This document shows positions 23,625 through 34,400 of a stretch of 64,000 nt of DNA, in pieces (positions within the stretch are counted from its first letter, which is position 1; the number at the start of each line of letters is the position of its first letter). A model generated the notes under the pieces. It was not told where the DNA came from and searched no databases. It saw only the letters and a program-made list of their open reading frames with translations. Source of the DNA: Dastarcus helophoroides (lineage: Eukaryota; Arthropoda; Insecta; Coleoptera; Bothrideridae); NCBI GenBank assembly GCA_028583605.1, contig CM053335.1, forward strand, positions 15,932,053 through 15,996,052. Direction: 5' to 3'. The translations under genes and the position numbers were made by a program.

Positions 23625-24105
23625 GTTGGAAACGTAAATCACCAAATGAAATGCAATCAAAAACATTGAGGGGATCATAAAATGACCCAAGTTAGAATAT
23701 TAAATAAACAAAACATTTTTTTTAAATTAAGAAATATTTTTAATTCGAATTTTGTGTAATTGTTTTATTTTCATAACTCGTAAAATATATTAACAATAAA
23801 TATAACAAATAAACTTGATGGAATTTTAAATTTTATTTGTTATACGTATTTTTAAAATATTTTATGAATTATAAACAGAAAAATTACGTCAAAAATAGTG
23901 AGAAAGTAGAAAATTGGGAAAATTAAGTTTTTAGCTTTAATTTAATTTTATAATAACATTTGTTTATTTTTCCACTCTGCGAAAGTCCGAATATAATCGA
24001 TATTATTATAAAATTAATAAAAATTGAAATATAGTGCAAATCACTAACGAGAGTTAAAAAATAACGAATGTTACATTAAAGAAAAATCACTTGGAACATT
24101 CACAG
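23625..24105. other. AT-rich sequence, no gene recognised
   Basis: Very AT-rich, with no coding or structural feature that could be supported. Confidence 0.5.
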
Positions 24106-24245
24106 TCCTGGTAGGTCTGGTCGGTTGAGTGCCGACTACGTATCATCAGGGTCGTGGGTTCGATTCCCACATCCGGCTTGGATGTTTGTGTTCGGCTTAA
24201 AGTGACAGTATTTATACAACAATTTGTGGCGTATAAACTAGTAAC
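24106..24245 (+). mobile_element. tRNA-derived SINE
   Basis: A degenerate tRNA-like head has an A-box-like TGGTCGGTTGAGT (24118-24130) and a perfect B box GGTTCGATTCC (24157-24167), flanked by TGGG/CCCA that would form the T stem. The acceptor stem does not close as a real tRNA would, and the tRNA-like part runs into an unrelated tail (GGATGTTTGTGTTCGGCTTA and beyond). This is the usual structure of an insect tRNA-type SINE with a Pol III promoter. The 3' end is estimated, as no clear target duplication was found. Confidence 0.7.
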
Positions 24246-25085
24246 TCAAAACCAAAAATAAAGAACTTGAGAGCAGAAAAATGAATGTGATCAAGTTTGA
24301 TTAATGATCACTGAGTATAAAGAGCAGTGGAAGCAAATTGAATCGAAAATACGTAGAAAGTAAAATTAAATGAAAGCTGAATTTCAGCGAAAAACGTCGA
24401 GAGAGCTGAAAAATTCAACGACGAATTTAAAGAAAATAATAATCGAAATTGTAGAAAACACTTTGAGGGCCAAAAAATCAACGAATAAAAATCAATTAAA
24501 CCTGAAAATTAGAAAATAATCGAAGGAACAAAAAAATAAACGAATATTGCAAATGAAACCTGAAAATTAAAAAACCATCGGAAAGAATGAACAAATCAAA
24601 TAAAGTTAAATCAAAAACGGTTAATGGGTAAAAAAAAATGAGCGAATGTTATAAAAGTAACTGAAAATTTGCCGAAAAATACCGACGTAGCAGAAAATTC
24701 AACGACCCAAATAAAATTTAATAAAAAAAAATTGAAGAAAGGTGCGAAAATGAGAGAATTATTACAAAATAAAAGAAACCGAAATCAAATTAAAAAAAAC
24801 TCTTAGATGGTGGAAAAGATGAAATTTACTCAAAATAATCGAGACAACTGAAATAAAAAATAAAACTTGGAGAAGAAACGAATGAAAGAATGTTATAAAA
24901 TTAAAACAAAATTTTAATTTAGCCAAAAACACCGAATAACCCATTGTTACGAAATAAAATAGAAACCGAAATTTGCTAAAAAAAAAACCACGGAACTAGA
25001 AGGCGAAGCGTATTCGAGGATCGAATTCGAAATATCAAAAATCACATCACACGTCACAATTTGGTAACAAAATCACTGCCAATCT
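24246..25085. other. Degenerate A-rich sequence
   Basis: A-rich + strand with recurring GAAAATT / CCGAAA motifs and no fixed period. No gene is present. Confidence 0.6.
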
Positions 25086-25089
25086 ACTA

Positions 25090-25560
25090 AAAAAAAGTAT
25101 CCGGCCGGCCGCGATCCCTCCGATCAAATTGGCCAAAAATCGTTCGCCATACATCCCGGACCTGATGTGCCGCATCGCCGCCACACCACCACCAATATGG
25201 TAAAGAAGAAAGGGTTTTTTAATGACTTACCAAGTACCACAAAACGGTCGAACACGCCAGACATGCAGACGCCGGTCTGTCTACTTACTATCTGTACCGT
25301 CACGACGGGCGTCGGGCCGCTCTCCACCCCGTGCGCACGCCCTCGCCCCTCGACGGCCGGCGCGCATCCCCACCCCGGAATCACCGCGGCCTCCGACGAT
25401 ACGCCATTGGGCGCGCGTATTTTGTTTTGCTAGAAATTTGGCAACTGCCGGCGATTTTTATTACGCCAATTTTTCCAATATTTGATTCCTTTGTCGTAAT
25501 GCCGTATAATGAGGGTGGATTTTTTTGTATTTACTTCGTCTGGAGGCGAGATTAAATCTT
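25090..25560. promoter_or_regulatory. CpG-rich island in AT-rich surroundings
   Basis: About 350 bp (25100-25440) are G+C- and CpG-rich, beginning with CCGGCCGGCCGCG. Open frames exist on both strands (for example 25167-25433 +, 25124-25384 -), as expected for any GC-rich segment, and none shows a recognisable domain. A GTAAAG after CACCACCACCAATATG could be a splice donor. The patch could be a promoter or first exon of an unseen gene, or a conserved regulatory element. The sequence alone does not decide. Confidence 0.3.
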
Positions 25561-26117
25561 GATGAGATGGTGATGGGTTCTATACGAGTCGTATTTGCGT
25601 AGGCGAATTTGTTTCGAAATGAATTCGTTATTTGGTGGGTATTTTACTGTAAAGTGTGGCGTTTATCCGGTAAATATCGAGTGGAACGAAACCGAAGAAT
25701 CTTGAGCTTGAAGTGCCACTAAACTCATGAAAATTTAATGTTGGTTTCTGTCTAAAGATGCTTTTTTAAAAATCTCAATATTTTTAAAAATTCATCTATT
25801 TTTCCAAATTTTGAAAAGTTTTCGAAGTTTTGAATTATTTTGAAAATTAAAAAAAAAATAATTTGCAATTTTTTAAAGATTTTTATTTTTTTAACTTTGA
25901 CTTTTTAAAATTTTTGATCATTTTTCAATATTTGGACTTTTTTACAAATTATATACAATTTTTTTTTAACTTTATTTTTTTGATGAATTTTAGATTTTTG
26001 AATAAACGTTTCGACTATTTTTCAAAACGACTATTTTTAAGGTTTTGAATTTTTGAAAATTTTGATTTTTAAAAATTGTCAACTTTGATTCGAATTTTCG
26101 ACATTTACTAAACGAAA
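25561..26117. other. T-rich degenerate sequence
   Basis: Low-complexity TTTTTGAAATTTT-type sequence. The short frame at 25863-26048 is a low-complexity artefact. Confidence 0.6.
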
Positions 26118-26188
26118 AAAACCTAAATGGGGTCATATTCTTTATACCCCGGGCTGGAAGCACAAGAAAAAAAAGTTGGGAACCACTG
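26118..26188 (-). mobile_element. hAT terminal remnant
   Basis: GTTGGGAACCACTG (26175-26188) is the inverse of CAGTGGTTCCCAAC, the classic hAT terminal inverted repeat, preceded by an A-rich run and CCCCGGGCTGG. Only this end is recognisable. The partner end was not found. Confidence 0.5.
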
Positions 26189-26599
26189 AATTAAAAAAAT
26201 ATTGACGGTTTATTAAAAATAGATCGACAGAGCTACGCGTGGAACAGATATTATTCTCCCAAAAACAATTTGCTGATTAATTCAACTAAAAATGAGAATT
26301 ATAAAGTAATCAAATTTGAAAAGCGAATTGAAATGTTGACATAAATCGTCATTTTTAAAGAAAGACGAATTTTCAAATAAATCGACTTTTCGAAAATGTT
26401 ACGATTTTCGAAAAAAGTAACGTTCTCAAAAAAATTCGAAATTAAAAAAAATCGGATTCTTGAAAAAGTCAAAATTTTTCGGAGCATGAATTTTAAGAAA
26501 AGATCAAAACTTTTAAAAAGGTCGACAATTTTAAAAAATAAATCGAAATTTTAAAGAAAATTTATGATTTCAAAAATTTTCAAAGATGCGAATTAATTA

Positions 26600-26698
26600 A
26601 CATGAAAATTACAAAATGTTCGACATTTCGGCAAAAAAATACGAATTTAAAAAAGTAGAAAGTTTGATATCCCGACACCTTACGGTATAAGGGAATTG

Positions 26699-26748
<50 letters not shown>

Positions 26749-29110
26749 TAGAAAGTTTGATAAACGGCCTATTTTTGTCGAATGTCGAAATTTTCGAAAA
26801 ATGTCGAAATTTTCAAAAAATGTCAAAATTTTCAAAAAATGTCGACATTTTGGAAGAATGTCGAAATTTTCGAAAAATGTGGAAATTTTCGAAAAATGAC
26901 GAAATTTTCGAAAAATGTGGAAATTTTCGAAAAATGTCGAAATTTTCGAAAAATGTCAAAGTTTTCGAAAAATGTCGAAATTTTCGAAAAGTATCGAAAT
27001 TTTCAAAAAATGTGGAAATTTTCAAAAAATGTCAACATTTTCAAAAAATGTCGACATTTTCGAAGAATGTAGAAATTTTCGAAAAATGTGGAAATTTTCG
27101 AAAAATGACGAAATTTTCGAAAAATGTGCCGAAATTTTCAAAAAACGTAAAAATTTTCGAAAAATGTCGAAATTTTCAGAAAATGACGAAATTTTCGAAA
27201 AACGTGGGAAGTTTAAAAGAAGTCGAATTTATAAAAAAAATGTCAAATCGTAGAAAAAAATCATAATTTTTAAAAAATAACCTACATTAAAAAAAAAGTG
27301 GAAATTTTGAAAAGAGAAGTCAAAATTTACAAAAAAAAAGTCGATATTTTGAAGCACATAATTTAATAACATTAAAATTACAAAAAGTTCGACATTTCGG
27401 CAAAAAAATACAAATTTAAAAAAGTAGAAAGTTTGACAAAAGGTCTATTGTTTCGAAAAATGTCGAAATTTTCAAAAAATGTCAAAATTTTCAAAAAATG
27501 TCGACATTTTGGAAGAATGTCGAAGTTTTCGAAAAATGTCGAAATTTTCAAAAAATGACGAAATTTTCGAAAAATGTGGAAGTTTTGAAAAATGTACATA
27601 GAAATTTTCGAAAAATGTAGAAATTTTCGAAAAACGTGAGAAGTTTAAAAAAAGTTGAATTTATCAAAAAAAAAAGGTCAATTCGTAGAAAAAAAAATCT
27701 TAATTTTTAGAAAATAGTCTACATTAAAAAAAGGTGGAAATTTTGAAAAGAGAAGTCAAAATTTACAAAAAAAAGTCGATATTTTGAAGCACATAATTTA
27801 ATAACATTAAAATTACAAAACGTTTGACATTTCGGCAAAAAAATACAAATTTAAAAAAGTAGAAAGTTTGAGAAACTGTCTATTTTTTCGAAAAATGTCG
27901 AAATTTTCGAAAAATGTGCCGACATTTTTGAAAAATGTGGAAATTTTTGAAAAATGTGGAAATTTTTGAAAAATGTCGAAATTTTCGAAAAATGTGCCGA
28001 TATTTTCGAAAAATGTCGAAATTTTCGAAAAATTTCGAAATTTTCGAAAAATGACGAAAGTTTCGAAAAATGTGCCGAAATCTTCGAAAAATGTGGAAAT
28101 TTTCGAAAAATGTCGAAATTTTCGAAAAATGTCGAACTTTTCGAAAAATGTCGAAATTTTCGAAAAATGTGGAAGTTTTCAAAAAACGTGGGAAGTTTGA
28201 AAAAAGTCGAATTTATAAAAGAAAGGTCAAATCGTAGAAAAAAAAATCATAATTTTTAGAAAATAGTCTACATTTAAAAAAGAGATGGAAATTTTGAAAA
28301 GAGAAGTCAAAATTTACAAAAAAAAACTCGATATTTTGAAGCACATAATTTAATAACATTAAAATCACAAAAAGTTCGACATTTCGGAAAAAAAATACAA
28401 ATTTAAAAAAGTAGAAAGTTTGGCAAAAAGTTTATTGTTTCGAAAAATGTCGAAATTTTCGAAAAATGTCGAAATTTTCAAAAAATGCCCAAATTTTCTA
28501 CTAATGTGCCGACATTTTCGAAAAATGTGGAAAGTTTTGAAAAATGTACATAGAAATTTTCGAAAAATGTAGAAATTTTCGAAAAACGTGGGAAGTTTGA
28601 AAAAGGTTGAATTTATTTAAAAAAAGGTCAAATCGTAGAAAAAAAATCATAATTTTTAGAAAATAGTCTACATTTAAAAAAGAGATGGAAATTTTGAAAA
28701 GAGAAGTCAAAATTTACAAAAAAAAGTCGAGTTTTTGAAGTACATAATTTAATAACATTAAAATCACAAAAAGTTCGACATTTCGGAAAAAAAATACAAA
28801 TTTAAAAAATTGACAAAAAGTCTAGTGTTTCGAAAAATGTCGAAATTTTCAAAAAGTGACGAAATTTTCTAAAAATGTGCCGAAATTTTCGAAAAATGTG
28901 GAAATTTTAGAAAAATGTAGAAATTTTAGAAAAATGTAGAAATTTTCGAAAAACGTGGGAAGTTTGAAAAAAGTCTAATTCATCAAAAAAAAAAAGTCAA
29001 TTCATATAAAAAATAACATAATTTTTTGAAAATGGTCCACATTAAAAAAAAGGTGGAAATTTTGAAGAGAGATGTCAAAATTTACAAAAAAAAAATCGAT
29101 ATTTTAAAGC
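26600..29110. repeat. Nested satellite: 19-bp arrays inside longer units, five units
   Basis: The outer unit is marked by TTCGACATTTCGGCAAAAAA at 26619, 27388, 27823, 28375 and 28774 (intervals 769, 435, 552 and 399 bp), then AAAAAAGTAGAAAGTTTGA. An inner array of the 19-mer TGTCGAAATTTTCGAAAAA follows. Next come ACGTGGGAAGTTTGAAAAAA, GGTCAAATCGTAGAAAA, AAAATTTACAAAAAAAAGTC and AAGCACATAATTTAATAACA. The interval varies because the number of inner 19-mers varies (roughly 25 in the first unit, under 10 in the last). Variants TGTGCCGAAAT and TGGAAAT recur in fixed neighbourhoods. Frames on both strands (KFSKNVEIFEKC-like) are translations of the 19-mer, three of which equal 19 codons. Confidence 0.95.
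26701..26746. repeat. (TA)n microsatellite
   Basis: An uninterrupted run of about 22 TA dinucleotides lies at the start of the first outer unit of the nested satellite. Confidence 0.95.
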
Positions 29111-30062
29111 ACATAATTTCTAATTTTTGAGAAATTTGAAATTTTTAAAAAAATTCGAGTTTAAAAATAAATTAAATTTACGAAAAAGTCCACATTTTGA
29201 AAAAAGGTCAAATTTTGGAAAATATCGTATTTTTTAAAGAAAGTCGAAATTTTTTTGATACACTGAAATTCACGAAAGTTACGTTTTCATAAACATTTTT
29301 AAATCAAAAGTTTTAAAAAGTCAACATTTTTAAAAAAGTCGAACATTTGAAAAAAAAAGTTGAAAATTTTCAAAAAAGGTCGGACGAATTTTCAAAAAAT
29401 CGAAATGTTCAAATAGTCAAGAAAGAAAAGTTGAACTTTTAAAAAAGCCAACATTTTCAAAAGAAAGTTAAAATTTAAAGAATCTAAATTATGGAAAAAA
29501 GTTGATATTTCCGGAAATTCGACTTTAAAAAAAATCAAGCAAAACAGTCGTCAGTTATCAAAAAAGAGAAGAGATCGAAATTTTGAAATAAGTTGAAAGA
29601 AAAAAAGTCGAAATTGTAAATAAAATTCGAAATGTTAAAAAAAATGGAAATTTTCAATTAAATCCGACTTTCAAAGAATTCAAATTTTCGAAAAAAGTCC
29701 ATAATTTTTAAAAAGTCGAAATTTACAAAATCTGAATTTTGAAAAAATGATGAAATTTTCAATAAATCGAGTTATTAAAAACCACGAAATATTTAAAAAC
29801 AGTCGAAGATTTCAAAAAAGGCAGAAAAGAAAACAGATCGAAATTTTGAATAGGATTGAAACAAAAAAAATAACAACAAAATCAAAATTGACGAAAAAAT
29901 TCGAAAATTTTAAAAAATGTAAATTTAAACGTCGAAATTCTACAAAAAAGTTGGAATTTCGAAAAAATGGACTTTTTCAGAATGGAACAGAACAAATGGA
30001 AGCAAATATTAAAATAATGGATGTACTTGTAAAACTAATTTTAAAAAAATTGACAGACGCTT
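29111..30062. other. Degenerate A-rich sequence related to the nested satellite
   Basis: The AAAAAGTCGAAATTTT vocabulary continues without measurable period. A 105-codon + frame (29747-30064) is lysine/asparagine-rich low complexity and is not called as a gene. Confidence 0.6.
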
Positions 30063-30858
30063 AATCAGCTTAAGGACAGTATCACTCGTTTTCAGTTCAC
30101 CATGATTTATTTCTGTCAAAGCCAAACTACTGCCATATTAAAAAAAAAAGAAAGTAAAAAACAAATGGTGGATGCGCCGGTCGCGTATTATTGCGTAGTT
30201 AAACAAATTCGTTTCTCGGAATTAAATTTGAATTATGTATGAATTTTTTGTTTAAAAATATAATAAATTTATCGATTTCTAATTTGCCTGAGGACTAAAT
30301 TCGATGGTAAATGCGTCAATAAACTTCCCGATTTTTTTAACATTCGAACTGAACAAAGCATGCAACATCCTTACCTTTAAAAAGGTGGCTAACCTCAACT
30401 TGTGACAGGACACGTCGCAATCTTGGCTAATTTACACCCATATTTGTAAACGAGTTGCAAAAAAAAATATCGCACGTTAATTGGAGACGTCATGCCTAAT
30501 TATACCAACTTCGTATGATAAATGAACGAGTTTAAAGCGACTTATATGGAAAAGTTCGTAGAACTCTAGTCGGCTTTTGATAGGGGTGGGTCGACTTTGC
30601 CCCAGGAGCATATGCGTCAATCGATTGCGAAAAGGACGCACACTCACCCCGGAAGGGCAGCGGTAAATTTAAAAGTGTAAGCGAGCTGCAAACCTGCAAG
30701 CTAAGCCTAGAAGTTTCTTCATAGTTAGCATTCATTATTGACATTTTTGACATCATCCCTCGTTAGTAGGGCTATTTTTATATTAAGAAGTATTTACGAT
30801 TTTAATTTCGGTGTTTTTAATAACATTACCATAATGGCACTGATTTTTCCAATTGAAA
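30063..30858. other. Complex (non-repetitive) sequence, no gene assigned
   Basis: This 0.8-kb stretch is not low complexity. On the minus strand an ATG frame of 74 codons (30532-30756) passes a strong donor GGGGTGAGT (about 30643-30651 read on that strand), so a first exon is conceivable. No domain is recognised and no acceptor partner was found, so it is not called. Confidence 0.4.
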
Positions 30859-30899
30859 CATGTTGGTAACGCGTGATGGTCACGCGAAACAATAAGTTT
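30859..30899 (+). repeat. 41-bp hairpin repeat, left copy of an inverted pair
   Basis: CATGTTGGTAACGCGTGATG followed by GTCACGCGAAACAATAAGTT contains the perfect hairpin CGCGTGA-TGG-TCACGCG. An inverted copy with three differences lies at 48970-49010. It may be the relic of a small inverted-repeat transposon end or a dispersed motif. Confidence 0.7.
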
Positions 30900-31400
30900 T
30901 TTTCGATTTCTTGTGTAAAGAATATTTTTATATAAATTTCACCCTTTTTAGAGTTTTTTTATTTTCGTTGCAAGAATTTCTTATAGCAATTCCAAAATTT
31001 CAATTTCTTTTGGAAAGTTTTTATTTTTTTCTGCACATTTCGCTTTTTGCTAAAAAATGTTTTCTGAAGAGCTTTTTTTCTGATATTCTTTTAATAACAT
31101 ACGAAATTTGCATCGAAGTAATGGTTTCCCTCGAAAATTTTCCTAACAAATATTATATTTAAATTTCAAAATCTTCCTGGAAATTCTTATTTTTCTTAAA
31201 ACATCAGTTTTCATCTAAAAAAAATATAAAGATTTCTACAATTTTCTTAGAATTTTCTTAGATTTTCGGCTTTTTTCCTAACGAATTTTTCTAAAATTTT
31301 CCCTTTTCATCAATTTTTGTGTAAGGAGTTCGATTTTTTTGGTAATTTTGATTTTTATCTCGAGAATTTTCTAATTTTTCTGTCTCCAAATTTTATTCTG
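30900..31400. other. T-rich degenerate sequence flanking the TTCG array
   Basis: T-rich low complexity. The last part, AGTTCGATTTTTTTGGTAAT through TTATCTCGAGAATTTTCTAA and AAATTTTATTCTGTTGCGAC, is repeated in the same orientation at the other end of the array (37973-38055). Confidence 0.7.
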
Positions 31401-34400
31401 TTGCGACAGTTCCTTCGTTCGTTACTTCATTTGTTCTTTCGTTCCTTCCTTCGTTCGTTTCTTAGTTCCTTCGTTCGTTCCTTCTTTCATTCGTTCGTTC
31501 GTTTGTTCGTTCCTTCATTCGTTCGTTCTTTCGTACGTTTCTTAGTTCCTTCATTCGTTCCTTCTTTCATTCGTTTGTTCCTTCTTTCATTCGTTCGTTC
31601 CTTCTTTTATTCGTTCGCTCCTTAGTTCGTTCCTTTGTTCGTTCCTTCATTCGTTCCTCGGTTCGCTCCTTCGTTCGTTCCTTCGTTCGTTCCTTCCTTC
31701 GTTCTTTCCTTTAGTTGTTCTTTCGTTCCTTGGATCCTTCATTTGTTATTTCGTTCGTTTCTTCCTTCCTTCGTTCGTTCCTTAGTTTGTTTCTTAGTTC
31801 GTTTCTTCATTTGTTCGTTTCTTTCTTCGTTCATTTGTTCATTCGTTCATTTGTTCGTTCATTCGTTCTTTCGTTCGTTCGTTTCTTTTTGTTCCTTCCT
31901 TCGCCTTTTCTTTCGTTTCTTTGTTCGTTGCTTCTTTCATTCCTTCCTTCGTTTCTTAGTTCATTCATTTGTTCGTTCCTTAGTTCGTTCGTTCGTTCCT
32001 TCCTTCGTTTCTTAGTTCATTCATTTGTTCGTTCCTTAGTTCGTTCGTTCGTTCGTTCCTTCGTTTGTTCCTTCGTTCATTAGTTCGTTTCTTTGTTCGT
32101 TTCTTCGTTCATTCCTTCATTTGCTTCTTAGTTCGTTCCTTTGTTCGTTTCTTAATTCATTACTCCTTCGTTTCTTATTTCCTTCCTTAGTCTATTTGTT
32201 CGTTCCTTCTTTTCTTTGTTCGTTGCTTAATTTGTTTCTTAGTTCATACCTTCGTCGTTCTTTGGTTCGTTCCTTCATTCGTTGCTTCGTCCGTTCATTT
32301 GTTTGTTCGTTTCTTCGTTTATTTCTTCATTCGTTTCTTAGTCCTTTCCTTTGTTCGTTCCTAAGTTCGTTATTTAGTTCGTACCTTAGTTCGTTCGTTC
32401 GGTCCTTCTTTCTTTCATTTGTTCGTTCCTTAGTTCGTTCCTTCGTTAGTTACTTCATTCGTTCCTTTGTTCGTTCCTTCATTCATTCGTACGTTGCTTC
32501 CTTCATTCCTTCTTTCATTCGTTCGTTTCTTAGTTTGTTCCTTCGTCCGTTCCTTTGTTCGTTCCTTTATTCATTCGTTCGTTTATTCCTACCTTCGTTT
32601 CTTAGTTCATTCTTTAGTTCGTTTCTTCATTCGTTCTTTCGTTCGTTCCTTCTTTTATTCCTTTCTTCGTTTCTTTGTTCGTTCCGATGTTCGTTCCTTA
32701 GTTCGTAATTTAGTTCGTTCCTTAGTTCATTCGTTCGTTACTGCTTTCTTCCGTTCGTTCGTTCCTTCGTTCGTTCCTTTGTTCATTCCTTTGTTCGTTC
32801 CTTCATTCATTCGTTTGTTTATTCCTACCTTCATTTCTCAGTTCATTCGTTAGTTCGTTCCTTCGTTTGTTCCTTCTTTCATTCCTTCCTTCTTTTCTTA
32901 GTTCGTTTATTTGTTCGTTCCTTAGTTCGTTATTTAGTTCGTTCCTTAGTTCACTTGTTCTTAAATCTTCTTTCTTTCGTTCGTTCGTTCTTTAGTTTGT
33001 TTCTTAGTTCGTTCCTTCGGTCGCACTTTGCTCGTTCTTTCATTCGTTTCTTTGTTCGTTTCTTTATTCATTTGTTCATTCCTTTGTTCGTTTCTTTGTT
33101 TATTCCTTCGTTTGCTTCTTAGTTTGTTCCTTGGTTCGTTCCTTAATTCGTTATTTAGTTCGTTTTTTTTTAGTTTATTTGTGAGTTCGTTCCTTTATAC
33201 GTTCCTTCTTTCATTGCTTCCTTCGTTTCTAATTTCCTTCCTTAGTTCGTTATTTAGTTCGTTCCTTAGTTCGTTGGTTCGTTCCTTTTTTTTTCGTTTG
33301 TTCGTTCCTTGGTTTGTTTCTTATTTCGTTCCTTCGTTCGTTCCTTCCTTCGTTCGTTCCTTCGTTCGATCCTTCGTTTGTTCCGGCGTTCATTTCTTTG
33401 TTCCTTGGTTCGTTCCTTCGTTCGTTCCTTCATTCGTTCGTTCGCTCTTTCCTTCGTTCGTTTATTTGTTCCTTCGTTTGTTCCTTTTTTCGTTTGTTCC
33501 TTTTCGTTCGTTTGCTCTTTCCTTCGTTCATTCCTTCCTTTGTTCCTTCGTTTTTTCTTTCATTCCTTCGTTCCTTCCTTTATTCGTTCCTTCTTTCGTT
33601 TCTTCTTTCGTTCCTTGCTTTGTTTCTTCATTCGTTCCTTCATTCGTTCCTTCATTCGTTCCTACATTCGTTCCTTCGTTCGTTCCTTTTTGTTTGTTTC
33701 TTCTTTCATTTGTTCCTTTATTCGTTTCTTCGTTCGTTCCTTCATTCGTTACTTTGTTGGTTCCTTCATTCATTCATTCATTCGTTCTTTCTTGCATTCG
33801 TTCGTTCCTTAGTTTGTTTCTCAGTTCGTTCCTTTGTTCGTTTCTTCGTTCGTTCCTTTGTTCGTTCCTTCATTCATTCGTTCTTTTCTTTGTTCATACC
33901 TTGGTTCGTTTCTTAATTCATTCGTTAGTTCGTTCCTTCGTTCGTTCCTTCTTTCATTCCTTCATTCGCTTCTTAGTTCGTTCCTTTGTTCGTTTTTTAG
34001 TTTAATTTTTAGTTCATTTGTTAGTTTGTTCCTTCGTTCGTTCCTTCCTTTATTCCTTCTTTTGTTTCTTGTTTCCTTCCTTCGTTCGTTATTTAGTTGG
34101 GGCTTTAGTTCGTTCGTTCGTCCCTTCTTTCTTTCGCTCGTTCGTTCCTTACTTTGTTTCTTAGTTCGTTCCTTCGGTCATTTCTTTCTTCGTTCCTTCG
34201 TTCGTTTCTTTGTTCGTTCATTTGTTCGTTCGTTCGTTCGTTCCTTCGTTTATTCCATTATTCGTTTTTTAGTTCGTTCCTTAGTTCGTTCTTTCGTCGT
34301 TTCTTTTCGTTTCTTCGTTTGTTACTTCTTTTGTTTATTCCATCGTTCTTTATTTCATTGCTTCATTCGTTTTTTAGTTCGTTTCTTCGTTCGTTCCTTA

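Noticed and set aside
24106..24180. Functional tRNA gene at the SINE head
   Set aside because: The B box is perfect, but the acceptor and D stems do not close and a non-tRNA tail follows, so it is a SINE.
26757..28259. KFSKNVEIFEKC-type repeat proteins on both strands
   Set aside because: The 19-bp tandem repeat equals 19 codons per three units. Both strands are open because the unit is near-palindromic.
26600..29110. CRISPR-like repeat-spacer array
   Set aside because: Units are contiguous with no unique spacers, and the sequence is eukaryotic.
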